Positions 1 through 6,284 of a stretch of 16,509 bases of DNA are shown here, in pieces (position 1 is the stretch's first letter; the number at the start of each line of letters is the position of its first letter). A program made the position numbers and the translations under genes. The DNA is from an uncultured Mycoplasmatota bacterium (GTDB lineage: Bacteria > Bacillota_I > Bacilli_A > RF39 > UBA660), in NCBI GenBank assembly GCA_900553855.1, contig USFG01000016.1, positions 1 through 16,509 on the forward strand, given 5' to 3'. The notes under the pieces were generated by a model. It was not told the DNA's origin. It was given only the letters and a program-made list of their open reading frames with translations, and made no database searches.

Positions 1-15
1 TCCTACTCTAGTGAA

Positions 16-43
16 ATTATATCTCGGTTTACCCCCCCGTCAA
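16..43 (-). promoter_or_regulatory. Candidate sigma-A promoter reading out of the window
   Basis: On the minus strand TTGACG (38-43) and TATAAT (16-21) are separated by 16 bp that include a run of G. This is a near-consensus housekeeping promoter. It fires leftwards, so its gene lies outside the window. The -35 element overlaps the left arm of the perfect inverted repeat at 37-90, so a protein or structure at that repeat could affect the promoter. Confidence 0.5.
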
Positions 44-90
44 GCGAACATTCGTATTTTATAAAAATTTATAGAATGTTCGCTTGACGG
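37..90. repeat. Perfect 17-bp inverted repeat, 20-bp spacer
   Basis: CCGTCAAGCGAACATTC (37-53) is exactly repeated in inverted orientation at 74-90, with an AT-rich 20-bp spacer. It lies just beyond the stop of the nrnA-like gene. Neither side has a convincing T-run: the minus-strand stem is followed by a G-run. It is therefore not a typical intrinsic terminator. It could be an operator, a protein-binding palindrome or the end of a small mobile or repeated element. The left arm contains the -35 of an outward promoter. Confidence 0.75.
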
Positions 91-104
91 ATAAAGATTT
101 TTAG

Positions 105-1052
105 TTAGTTTTCTTGATATTTTTTACATTCTTCATCTAGTTCAGCAAATAATTTATCAATATCATTAGGATTTTTAACTCTTGCTCCTGATGCTAATGG
201 ATGTCCTCCTCCATTATATTTACTAGCAATTTCATTTATAATTGGTCCTCTTGATCTAATATTTATTTTGTAAAGTTCTTGTCTTTCATCATAACTAGCA
301 AACGCCCATACTTTAACTTCTTTAATATAATTAAAGTTATTAACTATATTTGAAGCGGTTCCGGAATCAACATTAAATTCTTTAATCATCTCATTTGTTA
401 TTTTAATATAGGCAAATCCGTTTTCAGTTATTGTCATATTAAGTGCTAAATAAGCCTGAAATTTAAATTCATTAATTGGCCTTTCATATAAAACATTATA
501 AAGATTTTTTAAGTCTATTTTATAATCATTTACTAATTTTGATGCTGTATCAAATGTACTTTTTGATGTAGTTGGTAGTAAGAAACGATCTGAATCAGCT
601 ACCATTCCTAGAAACAAGTTGCTAGCAATTGATTTATCCATTTTTAATTTGGTTTTAAATACTATTCTAGCAACTATTTCGCAAGTAGAAGCAACTTTTG
701 TATCAACTATTTCGATTTTTCCCATTTTATCTTCATAAGGATGATGATCTATTTTAATTACTTCTTTAAAGATATTAAAATCTACTCCATCTATACGATA
801 AATGTTTGGTACATCAAGTACGATTAACAAAGGATTTTCTAATGTACTTGCATCTATTTTATCTAAATGACCATAACTTTTAAAACGGGAAACTGATGCT
901 CCAACTGCATATACATTTTTTTTAGGAAAAGTTAATTTTATTGAATCTCTTAAAGCAATTTGGGATGCAACAGCATCGGGATCTGGTCCAACATGACGAG
1001 CTATTACGATATTGTCATATTTAGAAATTAATTTATATATTTTATTTTCCAA
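105..1052 (-). CDS. nrnA: DHH/DHHA1 phosphoesterase, NrnA-like (nanoRNase / pAp phosphatase)
   Basis: This is a 315-residue cytosolic DHH-DHHA1 phosphoesterase. Family members degrade 2-5 nt RNA leftovers and often dephosphorylate pAp; a c-di-nucleotide linear-product role is also possible. Visible motifs are the N-terminal metal motif HVGPDPDAVAS (20-30), D80 in VLD, the signature DHH at 102-104, the motif ADSDRF (152-157) in place of the common DTGRF, and the DHHA1 substrate motif GGGHPLASGA (281-290). Length is normal. The start codon is TTG at 1050-1052; AAGGAG lies 7 nt upstream and the first residues match the family, so the non-ATG start is well supported. It lies 14 nt after ackA and is probably co-transcribed with it. 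The exact substrate cannot be told from sequence. Confidence 0.88.
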   Translation of the reverse strand: MENKIYKLISKYDNIVIARHVGPDPDAVASQIALRDSIKLTFPKKNVYAVGASVSRFKSYGHLDKIDASTLENPLLIVLDVPNIYRIDGVDFNIFKEVIKIDHHPYEDKMGKIEIVDTKVASTCEIVARIVFKTKLKMDKSIASNLFLGMVADSDRFLLPTTSKSTFDTASKLVNDYKIDLKNLYNVLYERPINEFKFQAYLALNMTITENGFAYIKITNEMIKEFNVDSGTASNIVNNFNYIKEVKVWAFASYDERQELYKINIRSRGPIINEIASKYNGGGHPLASGARVKNPNDIDKLFAELDEECKKYQEN

Positions 1053-1066
1053 TAAATAACTCCTTA

Positions 1067-2245
1067 CTATTTTGCTAAATTATAAGTATCAGTAGCAATC
1101 ATTAATTCTTCATTAGTTGGAATAATATAAACTGGAATTTTACTATTATCAGCACTTATCAAAGTTTCTTTTCCTCTTACGTTATTTCTTTGGGCATCTG
1201 GTTTAACACCTAAGCATGCTAATTTTTCCATAACTTCCATACGAGTTGAAATTGAGTTTTCACCAACTCCAGCAGTAAAGATAATTGCATCGCATCCACC
1301 TAATTCAACATAGTATTTAGCAATAAAATCTACAATTCTTTTTAAATACATTTTTTGAGCAAGAATGCATCTTTCATCTCCATTATTAATACCATCTTCA
1401 ATATCTCTTGAATCTGATGATACTCCGCTTATTCCAAATAAACCTGATTGTTTATTTAAAGCTGTATCCATTTCTTTTGGAGTCATACCTGTTTCTTCCA
1501 TGATATATGGTAATATAGTTGCATCGATATCTCCACAACGTGTTCCCATCATAAGTCCTGCATTAGGTGTTAATCCCATTGATGTTTCAACACATTTACC
1601 TGCTTTAACAGCACTAATTGATGCACCATTTCCAATATGACAAGTTATTAATCTAGCGTTTGGATTTTCCAATATTTCATTAGCACGCATACTTACATAT
1701 TTATGACTTGTTCCATGAGCACCATATCTTCTTACAGCATATTTAGTATACCATTCATATGGAACTGGATATAAATATACTTCTTCTTCCATAGTTTGAT
1801 GGAAAGCAGTATCAAACACTAGAGTCTCTGTAGCATTTGGGAATACACTTTGAGCAGCACGAATTCCAACAACAGCAGCTGGATTGTGAAGTGGTGCTAA
1901 ACTAGATAACTTTTCAACGATAGAAATATTATCTTCAGTTGCTAAAACAGTTTTATCAAAGTATGCTCCACCTTGAACTATTCTATGACCAATTCCTTTA
2001 ACTTCTTCTAATGATTCAACAATTTTATTATCAATTAATTCTTTAACTAATAATTCAAAAGCAGCTTTGTGATCTTTTAATTCTACTTCCTTCTTAATTT
2101 TTTCTCCATTAAATTTAATAGTATAGAAAGATGAATCGATTCCAATTCTTTCAAATACTCCACTAATTAATTCTTTTTCCTCTGGCATATCAAATAAAGT
2201 AAATTTTAAAGATGATGAACCAGCGTTTACACTTAATATTTTCAT
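1067..2245 (-). CDS. ackA: Acetate kinase
   Basis: This is a cytosolic acetate kinase of 392 residues, a normal length. It converts acetyl phosphate plus ADP to acetate plus ATP, the energy-yielding last step of fermentative acetate production. The N-terminal phosphate loop NAGSSSLKF (7-15), R88 in GHRIVQGG, FDTAFH (144-149), HGTSHKYV (177-184), the nucleotide motif HIGNGAS (203-209), GTRCGDID and GVGENS are all present, so the active site looks intact. The ATG start has GGAGAT upstream. No phosphotransacetylase gene is in the window. The gene follows a terminator, so it probably starts its own transcript, continuing into the nrnA-like gene. Confidence 0.97.
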   Translation of the reverse strand: MKILSVNAGSSSLKFTLFDMPEEKELISGVFERIGIDSSFYTIKFNGEKIKKEVELKDHKAAFELLVKELIDNKIVESLEEVKGIGHRIVQGGAYFDKTVLATEDNISIVEKLSSLAPLHNPAAVVGIRAAQSVFPNATETLVFDTAFHQTMEEEVYLYPVPYEWYTKYAVRRYGAHGTSHKYVSMRANEILENPNARLITCHIGNGASISAVKAGKCVETSMGLTPNAGLMMGTRCGDIDATILPYIMEETGMTPKEMDTALNKQSGLFGISGVSSDSRDIEDGINNGDERCILAQKMYLKRIVDFIAKYYVELGGCDAIIFTAGVGENSISTRMEVMEKLACLGVKPDAQRNNVRGKETLISADNSKIPVYIIPTNEELMIATDTYNLAK

Positions 2246-2266
2246 TATTACATCTCCTCAAAAAAT

Positions 2267-2272
2267 ATTATA
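2267..2272 (-). promoter_or_regulatory. Possible -10 box for ackA
   Basis: A consensus TATAAT lies between the terminator at 2278-2300 and ackA, about 22 nt from the ATG. No good -35 hexamer is seen at 17 bp; the spacer would fall within the terminator stem. This is a weak call based mainly on position. Confidence 0.35.
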
Positions 2273-2300
2273 CATAAAAAGATAGTTTTTGACTATCTTT
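2273..2300 (-). terminator. Intrinsic terminator after the thiI operon
   Basis: AAAGATAG (arm 2293-2300) pairs with CTATCTTT (arm 2278-2285) around a 7-nt loop, followed on the minus strand by a further T-rich stretch. It begins at the stop codon of the small ORF 2299-2415 and separates the iscS-thiI transcript from ackA. Confidence 0.75.
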
Positions 2301-2415
2301 ATTTTAACTTAAAGTAAGAATTAAGTTTAATTTTAGGATCTTTTAAGTTTAATCCATATTCATTATTATAAACATTACCTATTTTATCTTTTTCATCTAA
2401 TGAATAGCCTTTCAA
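2299..2415 (-). CDS. Small 38-aa hydrophilic protein downstream of thiI
   Basis: I do not recognise this product. A TTG start at 2413-2415 has GGGTGA 5 nt upstream, a good match to the anti-SD tail. The 38 codons encode a charged, Lys/Asp/Asn-rich peptide (begins MKGYSLDEKDKIGN, ends YFKLK) with no membrane segment. A GTG three codons upstream (2422-2424) is an alternative start but has no ribosome site. It begins 32 nt after the thiI stop, and the operon terminator starts right at its own stop codon. This makes it look like a real last gene of the iscS-thiI operon rather than chance. The ORF is short and the call is tentative. Confidence 0.45.
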   Translation of the reverse strand: MKGYSLDEKDKIGNVYNNEYGLNLKDPKIKLNSYFKLK

Positions 2416-2447
2416 GATTATCACCCATTATTATTATGGATAATGAT

Positions 2448-3629
2448 TTATAAAATATCAGTAAAATTATTATTTACAATTGGTAATTTAATTATTTCTT
2501 CGTTCTTTAATGCTTCTTTGATTAAGGTATCGTAATCAAATAGTTTTTCACATTCTCTTGCTTTATTAATATCAGGATTAATTACAGGATGTTCTGGAAC
2601 AAAGATGGTACAGCAATCTTCAAATGGTCTAATACTAATGTCATAGGTATTTATTTTTTTACTTATATCTATAATATCTAATTTATCAAAACATGCTACT
2701 GGTCTTATAACTGGCATTTTTATTACTTCATTAATTGCCATCATACTTGTTAGGGTTTGACTTGCTACTTGACCTACTGATTCTCCATTAACAATACATT
2801 TAGCGTTTACTCTATAAGCAAGGGACTCACAAATACGATACATCATTCTACGCATAATAGTTATCATATATTCTTTAGGACAATTTTTATAAATCGCTTC
2901 TTGAATTTCGGTAAAATGAATTACGTGAACTTTAATATAATTAGAGTATTCTGATAATTTACTTGCTAGGTCTAATACTTTATTTTTGGCTTCTATACTT
3001 GTATGAGGAGGACTATCAAAATAAACACATTCTAATCTAATTCCTCTTTTCATGGCAAGATAACCAGCAACTGGTGAATCAATGCCACCACTTAACATTA
3101 AAATTCCTTTTCCTAAAGTACCTACTGGATAACCGCCAATACCTTTTATTTTTTCAAAATAAATATAGGCTTTATTAAATCTTATTTCAACATTTATTTC
3201 TAATTCAGGATTTTTAACATCAACTTTTTTATTCTTAAAATTTTTAAGAACTACTCCACCTAATTCACGAGATATTTCCATACTATTTAAAGGATATGAC
3301 TTATTAGCTCTTTTGGTAACTACTTTAAATGTAGTAAATTCTTTATCTTGAAGTAAACTGATTAAATTATTTTTTAAATTATCAAAGTTGATATCATCAA
3401 ATTCATAACCAATATTTATCTCATGAATTCCAAAGGTTTTTGATGCAACGTTTAATACTTCATCGAAATTATCTGATTCGATGTACATTCTTCCACGATC
3501 AAATATGATATTGTGATTAATGTCTTTTAATGATTCGTCTAAATTATTTTTTAATGTTTTAATAAAATAGTTAATGTTATCATGTTTAGTTGTTAATTCA
3601 CCATATTTTATAATTATTAATTTTTTCAT
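2448..3629 (-). CDS. thiI: tRNA 4-thiouridine synthase / thiazole sulfurtransferase ThiI
   Basis: ThiI adenylates U8 of tRNA and accepts persulfide sulfur to make s4U8; in many bacteria it also passes sulfur to ThiS for thiamine. It has 393 residues, the short Bacillus-type form lacking the C-terminal rhodanese domain of enteric ThiI. An N-terminal ferredoxin-like plus THUMP region covers roughly 1-165. The PP-loop SGGIDSP (180-186) and the following Rossmann AANH-type domain carry NGESVGQVASQT and EDCCTIFVP. ATG start. It is preceded by a GNAT gene (3-nt gap) and a NifS-type cysteine desulfurase. That is the expected dedicated sulfur donor when the rhodanese domain is absent. No thiamine genes are nearby, so tRNA thiolation is the safer role. 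Confidence 0.95.
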   Translation of the reverse strand: MKKLIIIKYGELTTKHDNINYFIKTLKNNLDESLKDINHNIIFDRGRMYIESDNFDEVLNVASKTFGIHEINIGYEFDDINFDNLKNNLISLLQDKEFTTFKVVTKRANKSYPLNSMEISRELGGVVLKNFKNKKVDVKNPELEINVEIRFNKAYIYFEKIKGIGGYPVGTLGKGILMLSGGIDSPVAGYLAMKRGIRLECVYFDSPPHTSIEAKNKVLDLASKLSEYSNYIKVHVIHFTEIQEAIYKNCPKEYMITIMRRMMYRICESLAYRVNAKCIVNGESVGQVASQTLTSMMAINEVIKMPVIRPVACFDKLDIIDISKKINTYDISIRPFEDCCTIFVPEHPVINPDINKARECEKLFDYDTLIKEALKNEEIIKLPIVNNNFTDIL

Positions 3630-3632
3630 ATT

Positions 3633-4100
3633 TTACCTATACCTCCTGTATTCTTCACAATTTAAGTCATCTACTCCGTAAGGATAGTAACCAGCTGCTA
3701 GTGCGGCTTTCTTGCTTCGAATATTACTTGTTTCTATATCTAATTTAATAAATTCAATTGATTTATACCTTTCAAAAAGATTTTCGCTTGCTTCTTTTAA
3801 AATTTGACAACCGGTTGTTTCAGTTAAGGAAAATTTATATCCTCTATATGAACCAACGACAGCATAATGTAGTTCTAAATAATCTCTTAAATCGAACACA
3901 CCTAAATAACCTACTATCCTATCATCTCTAGACACTAAATATGCATTATTATTTTTAGGATTTAAATTTTTATCGATTGTATCATTAAGATATTCTCTAA
4001 CTTCGGGATTAGTTACTAAAAAACATTTGGCTTTTACGTGTTCTATTCTTTTAGGATTAAATGTCATAAATTCATAATTAGGAGTATTAAAACTAAACAT
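3633..4100 (-). CDS. GNAT-fold N-acetyltransferase-like protein
   Basis: This 155-residue protein resembles the GNAT superfamily. AYLVSRDDRIVGYLGVFDL (53-71) is the typical beta-hairpin. A helix with GCQILKEASENLF follows, where acetyl-CoA pyrophosphate binding occurs. The segment IKLDIETSNIRSKKAALAAG matches the N-x-x-[SA]-x-x-x-x-x-x-x-G end motif of motif B. The usual R/Q-x-x-G-x-G/A loop is degenerate here (YRGYKFSLTETTG), so acetyl-CoA binding is not certain. Its ATG overlaps the end of the cysteine desulfurase by 8 nt and its stop lies 3 nt before thiI, so translation is likely coupled to both. The substrate is unknown; the position suggests a link with tRNA thiolation or cysteine use. 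Confidence 0.7.
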   Translation of the reverse strand: MFSFNTPNYEFMTFNPKRIEHVKAKCFLVTNPEVREYLNDTIDKNLNPKNNNAYLVSRDDRIVGYLGVFDLRDYLELHYAVVGSYRGYKFSLTETTGCQILKEASENLFERYKSIEFIKLDIETSNIRSKKAALAAGYYPYGVDDLNCEEYRRYR

Positions 4101-5220
4101 TTCTTAACTCCTCTAATTTTTCATAGACTTCATCAAATATATTTAAAAATTCTTCTATTTCTTCATTTGTTGTTAAATAAGATAAACTTATTCTAATTGT
4201 TGTTAGGGCTCTAACTTTATCATTATATATTCCTAAAACGGCATTAGATATTTTACCACTAGCACAAGCTGTATTTGATGAAACATATACTTCATGTTTT
4301 TCAAGAGCATGGACAAAAGTTTCGGGTTTAATATCCATAAGTGAAATATTTACCATATTAGGAATTGAATTGTTGGTGTTGTTAATTAAAATCTTAGGAT
4401 ATTTTTTTAAATGTTCAACTATTTTTTGATTATATTTTCTAATTTTATCCTCTTTTTTATTTAAATCTTCAGTTGCTAGTCTAACTGCTTTACTAAATGT
4501 TACTATTCCTGGTAAGTTTGGAGTACCTGGTCTAAATTCACCATTTGATCCATACATTAATTGTTTGATATTAACATTTGAACTTTTATAAAGCATTCCT
4601 ACTCCTTTAGGAGCATAAATTTTATGACTAGAAAAACTGGCTAAATCTACATCATTTAAATTGATTGGACATTTACCTAGTGCTTGAGTCATATCACTAT
4701 GGAAAACACAATCTGGGTTCTCTTTTTTTATTATTTGTTTAATTATTTTAAGTGGTTGTCTTATTCCAAGTTCACTATTTACTGCACAAATGGATACTAA
4801 AATGGTATCTTTAGTAACTAAACTTTTTAGATCGTCAAAATCTATTAAGCCATCTTTAGTATTGTTAACGTAATCAATAATAAAGCCGTTTTCTTCTAGG
4901 TATTTACATATTCCATAGATACTTTCATGTTCTAGTTTTGATACTATAATGTGATTACCTTGTTTCTTTTTAGCAAATGCGGTTCCTATTAAGGCAATAT
5001 TGTTACTTTCAGTTGATCCACTTGTATATATTATTTCATTTGTTTTTATATTTAAAACCTGTGCTATTTGTTTGGTAGCACTATTTAAAAGTTCTTTTGA
5101 TTTAATTCCTAATGAATGCATGCTATTAGGATTTCCTATATATTCTGTACATACTTTATTAAAACTATTTAATATTTCGGGTAATACGGGAGTTGTGGCA
5201 CTATAGTCTAAATAAATCAT
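4093..5220 (-). CDS. NifS/IscS-type cysteine desulfurase
   Basis: A PLP enzyme that removes sulfur from L-cysteine, giving alanine and an enzyme persulfide that is handed to acceptors. It has 375 residues. Visible: LDYSATTP (4-11), GNPNSMHSLG (29-38), TSGSTESNN (66-74), H98, D176 and Q179 in HSDMTQA, PLP lysine K200 in SFSSHKIYAPKG, RPGTPN (230-235), persulfide cysteine C319 in NTACASGK, and TIRISLSY. The catalytic loop is short with S-G-K directly after the Cys, like group II or NifZ-type enzymes dedicated to ThiI rather than general Fe-S assembly. It is the first gene of the operon with the GNAT protein and thiI. AGGTGAT precedes the ATG. Confidence 0.94.
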   Translation of the reverse strand: MIYLDYSATTPVLPEILNSFNKVCTEYIGNPNSMHSLGIKSKELLNSATKQIAQVLNIKTNEIIYTSGSTESNNIALIGTAFAKKKQGNHIIVSKLEHESIYGICKYLEENGFIIDYVNNTKDGLIDFDDLKSLVTKDTILVSICAVNSELGIRQPLKIIKQIIKKENPDCVFHSDMTQALGKCPINLNDVDLASFSSHKIYAPKGVGMLYKSSNVNIKQLMYGSNGEFRPGTPNLPGIVTFSKAVRLATEDLNKKEDKIRKYNQKIVEHLKKYPKILINNTNNSIPNMVNISLMDIKPETFVHALEKHEVYVSSNTACASGKISNAVLGIYNDKVRALTTIRISLSYLTTNEEIEEFLNIFDEVYEKLEELRNV

Positions 5221-5225
5221 GTTTT

Positions 5226-5250
5226 ATCACCTGCTTCTTTGTTAATTATA
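5226..5250 (-). promoter_or_regulatory. Possible -10 box and ribosome site of the desulfurase operon
   Basis: TATAAT lies at 5245-5250, and AGGTGAT (5226-5232) precedes the ATG at 5218-5220. The -35 region around 5268-5274 is only a weak match (ATTCAA-like). If this box is used, transcription starts near 5238 and the structured region at 5405-5577 is not part of the operon's leader. Confidence 0.4.
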
Positions 5251-5353
5251 AACTAAAATTAGATTTTTGAATAGTGTGTTTGTTTATTCATAAGTTGTAA
5301 TTGGAAATAAATTTTGTTTTATTTTTCTCGTGAAATTATTTTAATATGAGGTA

Positions 5354-5399
5354 TTATCACACTTTTGCAGGAAATATTTATATTTTTATCACACTTTTG
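5354..5399. repeat. Two identical 14-bp direct repeats, 32 bp apart
   Basis: TTATCACACTTTTG occurs at 5354-5367 and again at 5386-5399 with no mismatch. The start-to-start distance of 32 bp is about three helical turns. They sit upstream of the desulfurase promoter. They could be tandem binding sites for a regulator, or repeated end sequences of a lost insertion sequence; some IS families, IS21 for example, carry repeated terminal boxes. Confidence 0.7.
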
Positions 5400-5404
5400 T
5401 AAAT

Positions 5405-5439
5405 TTAATAAAAAACTCTACCATATTTGGTAAAGTTTT
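5405..5439 (-). terminator. Intrinsic terminator in the tmk-desulfurase gap
   Basis: On the minus strand AAAACTTTACCA (from 5439-5428) pairs with TGGTAGAGTTTT (5423-5412) around AATA, 12 pairs with one G-U, and runs straight into TTTTTTATT. This is a convincing Rho-independent terminator. It could end either transcripts from thymidylate kinase or a small RNA starting near 5577. Confidence 0.8.
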
Positions 5440-5546
5440 AATACAGTTTCGACCGGGATTATTTATTACTCGCAAACCACCCGGAAGCGAGAACATTTTC
5501 TTTGTAGCATTCCTTCAAATGCACTATAAATACACTATTTTTTAGC

Positions 5547-5564
5547 GAAATATCAAGATATTTC
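5547..5564. repeat. Perfect 18-bp palindrome
   Basis: GAAATATC and GATATTTC flank a 2-bp centre. It has no following T-run, and a 2-nt RNA loop is unfavourable, so a dimeric repressor or activator site is more likely than a terminator. It lies downstream of the candidate -10 box at 5583-5588 and inside the proposed RNA. Confidence 0.5.
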
Positions 5565-5582
5565 ATAAGTATATTCTCTACT

Positions 5583-5612
5583 ATTATATGTAAGTAAGTA
5601 TTGCTAATTCAA
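5583..5612 (-). promoter_or_regulatory. Candidate promoter at the 3' end of tmk
   Basis: TTGAAT (5607-5612) and TATAAT (5583-5588) are 18 bp apart on the minus strand. The -35 overlaps the last codons of the thymidylate kinase gene. It would start a transcript near 5576 running through the pseudoknot region to the terminator at 5405-5439. Confidence 0.45.
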
Positions 5613-6275
5613 TTTTTTAACTAATTTTTTTATATCTTTATGAATATTCTCAATGCTTTTCATTTCGTTGTTTTCGGCACAATTAATGATATTCCATGAT
5701 AAATAATTTGCTACAAATACAGCATTTTCATAAATCTTTTTCATTAGTTCTAAGTCTTTTTCAAAGACATCGTTTTCAATTCCATCATTTTGTTTTCTTG
5801 CTAATCGCATTTTAGTTACGATTTCAAATGGTGCAAATAAGAATATTACTGCATCTGGTTTTTGAATACCTAGTTTGTTATATTCAAAGTCAGTTATATA
5901 ATCTAAAAATTTTTTTCTTTCATTTATATCTTCAATTGTTGCTGATTGATAAATTAAACTTGAAGTTGTATATCTATCTAATAAAATTATTTTTCCTTGT
6001 TCATATTTTGGCTTTAAGGAAGTTTGCCAAGTTATAGCTCTATCTACAGCATATAAACTATTAACTAAATAAGGGGATATATCTTTAGGACTACCTAATT
6101 CACCTCTTAAGAATTTTTCAACTGGTGCTGCTTCCACAGTACCGTAAGATGGAAAATGATGTCTACAAACTTCGTAGTTATCCTCTAATAAACTCTTATA
6201 AAGTAATTCATATTGAGTAGATTTTCCAATACCATCACAAGCACCTTCTACTACTATTAATTTTCCTTTATTCAT
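5604..6275 (-). CDS. tmk: Thymidylate (dTMP) kinase
   Basis: This enzyme phosphorylates dTMP to dTDP with ATP, the step after thymidylate synthase, in the cytosol. It has 223 residues. The P-loop region VEGACDGIGKSTQ (9-21) is recognisable but carries one extra residue between the usual E-G and D-G-x-G-K-S/T, so Ala occupies the first Walker A glycine position. The DRY motif at 100-102 with TTSSLIYQ, and the lid region with RLARKQNDGIENDVFEKD, support a dTMP kinase over other nucleoside kinases. AAAGGAG precedes the ATG. It is the last gene of the thyA-dfr-queA transcript, 9 nt after queA. Confidence 0.85.
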   Translation of the reverse strand: MNKGKLIVVEGACDGIGKSTQYELLYKSLLEDNYEVCRHHFPSYGTVEAAPVEKFLRGELGSPKDISPYLVNSLYAVDRAITWQTSLKPKYEQGKIILLDRYTTSSLIYQSATIEDINERKKFLDYITDFEYNKLGIQKPDAVIFLFAPFEIVTKMRLARKQNDGIENDVFEKDLELMKKIYENAVFVANYLSWNIINCAENNEMKSIENIHKDIKKLVKKLN

Positions 6276-6284
6276 AAATCTCCT

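Larger units (their letters stand above)
5405..5577 (-). ncRNA. Candidate structured RNA with an H-type pseudoknot
   Basis: Seen on the minus strand: a 5-bp hairpin with arms 5518-5522 and 5507-5511, then CUCGC (5491-5487), CCGGG (5484-5480), GCGAG (5473-5469), an A/U-only stretch of 11 nt, and CCCGG (5457-5453). Stems one and two interleave, which is the H-type pseudoknot topology with an A-rich third loop. The intrinsic terminator follows. A promoter-like pair lies upstream. This layout fits a small RNA or a riboswitch-like element, but it matches no family I know. The stems are only 5 bp each. The GC-rich 5450-5495 patch could instead be part of an old insertion-sequence end. Confidence 0.4.

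Noticed and set aside
37..90. Inverted repeat as an intrinsic terminator for nrnA
   Set aside because: No T-run follows the stem in either direction; the minus-strand stem runs into a G-run.
37..90. LexA/SOS box
   Set aside because: Only one half-site (GTTCG) is good; the spaced partner GAAC is missing or has two mismatches.
1365..1640. 91-codon plus-strand ORF inside ackA, and similar plus-strand ORFs within iscS, tmk, queA and rnj
   Set aside because: They are antisense shadows of well-conserved genes, with no independent ribosome site or recognisable protein features.
5389..5496. 35-codon minus-strand ORF (begins MFSLPGGLRVINN) across the pseudoknot region
   Set aside because: The nearest AAGGA is 14 nt from the ATG, too far, and the frame runs through the terminator hairpin. 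More likely incidental or an insertion-sequence remnant.
5405..5577. SRP RNA, tmRNA, 6S RNA, RNase P RNA, TPP or preQ1 riboswitch
   Set aside because: None of their conserved sequences is present. Only the topology resembles small pseudoknot riboswitches.
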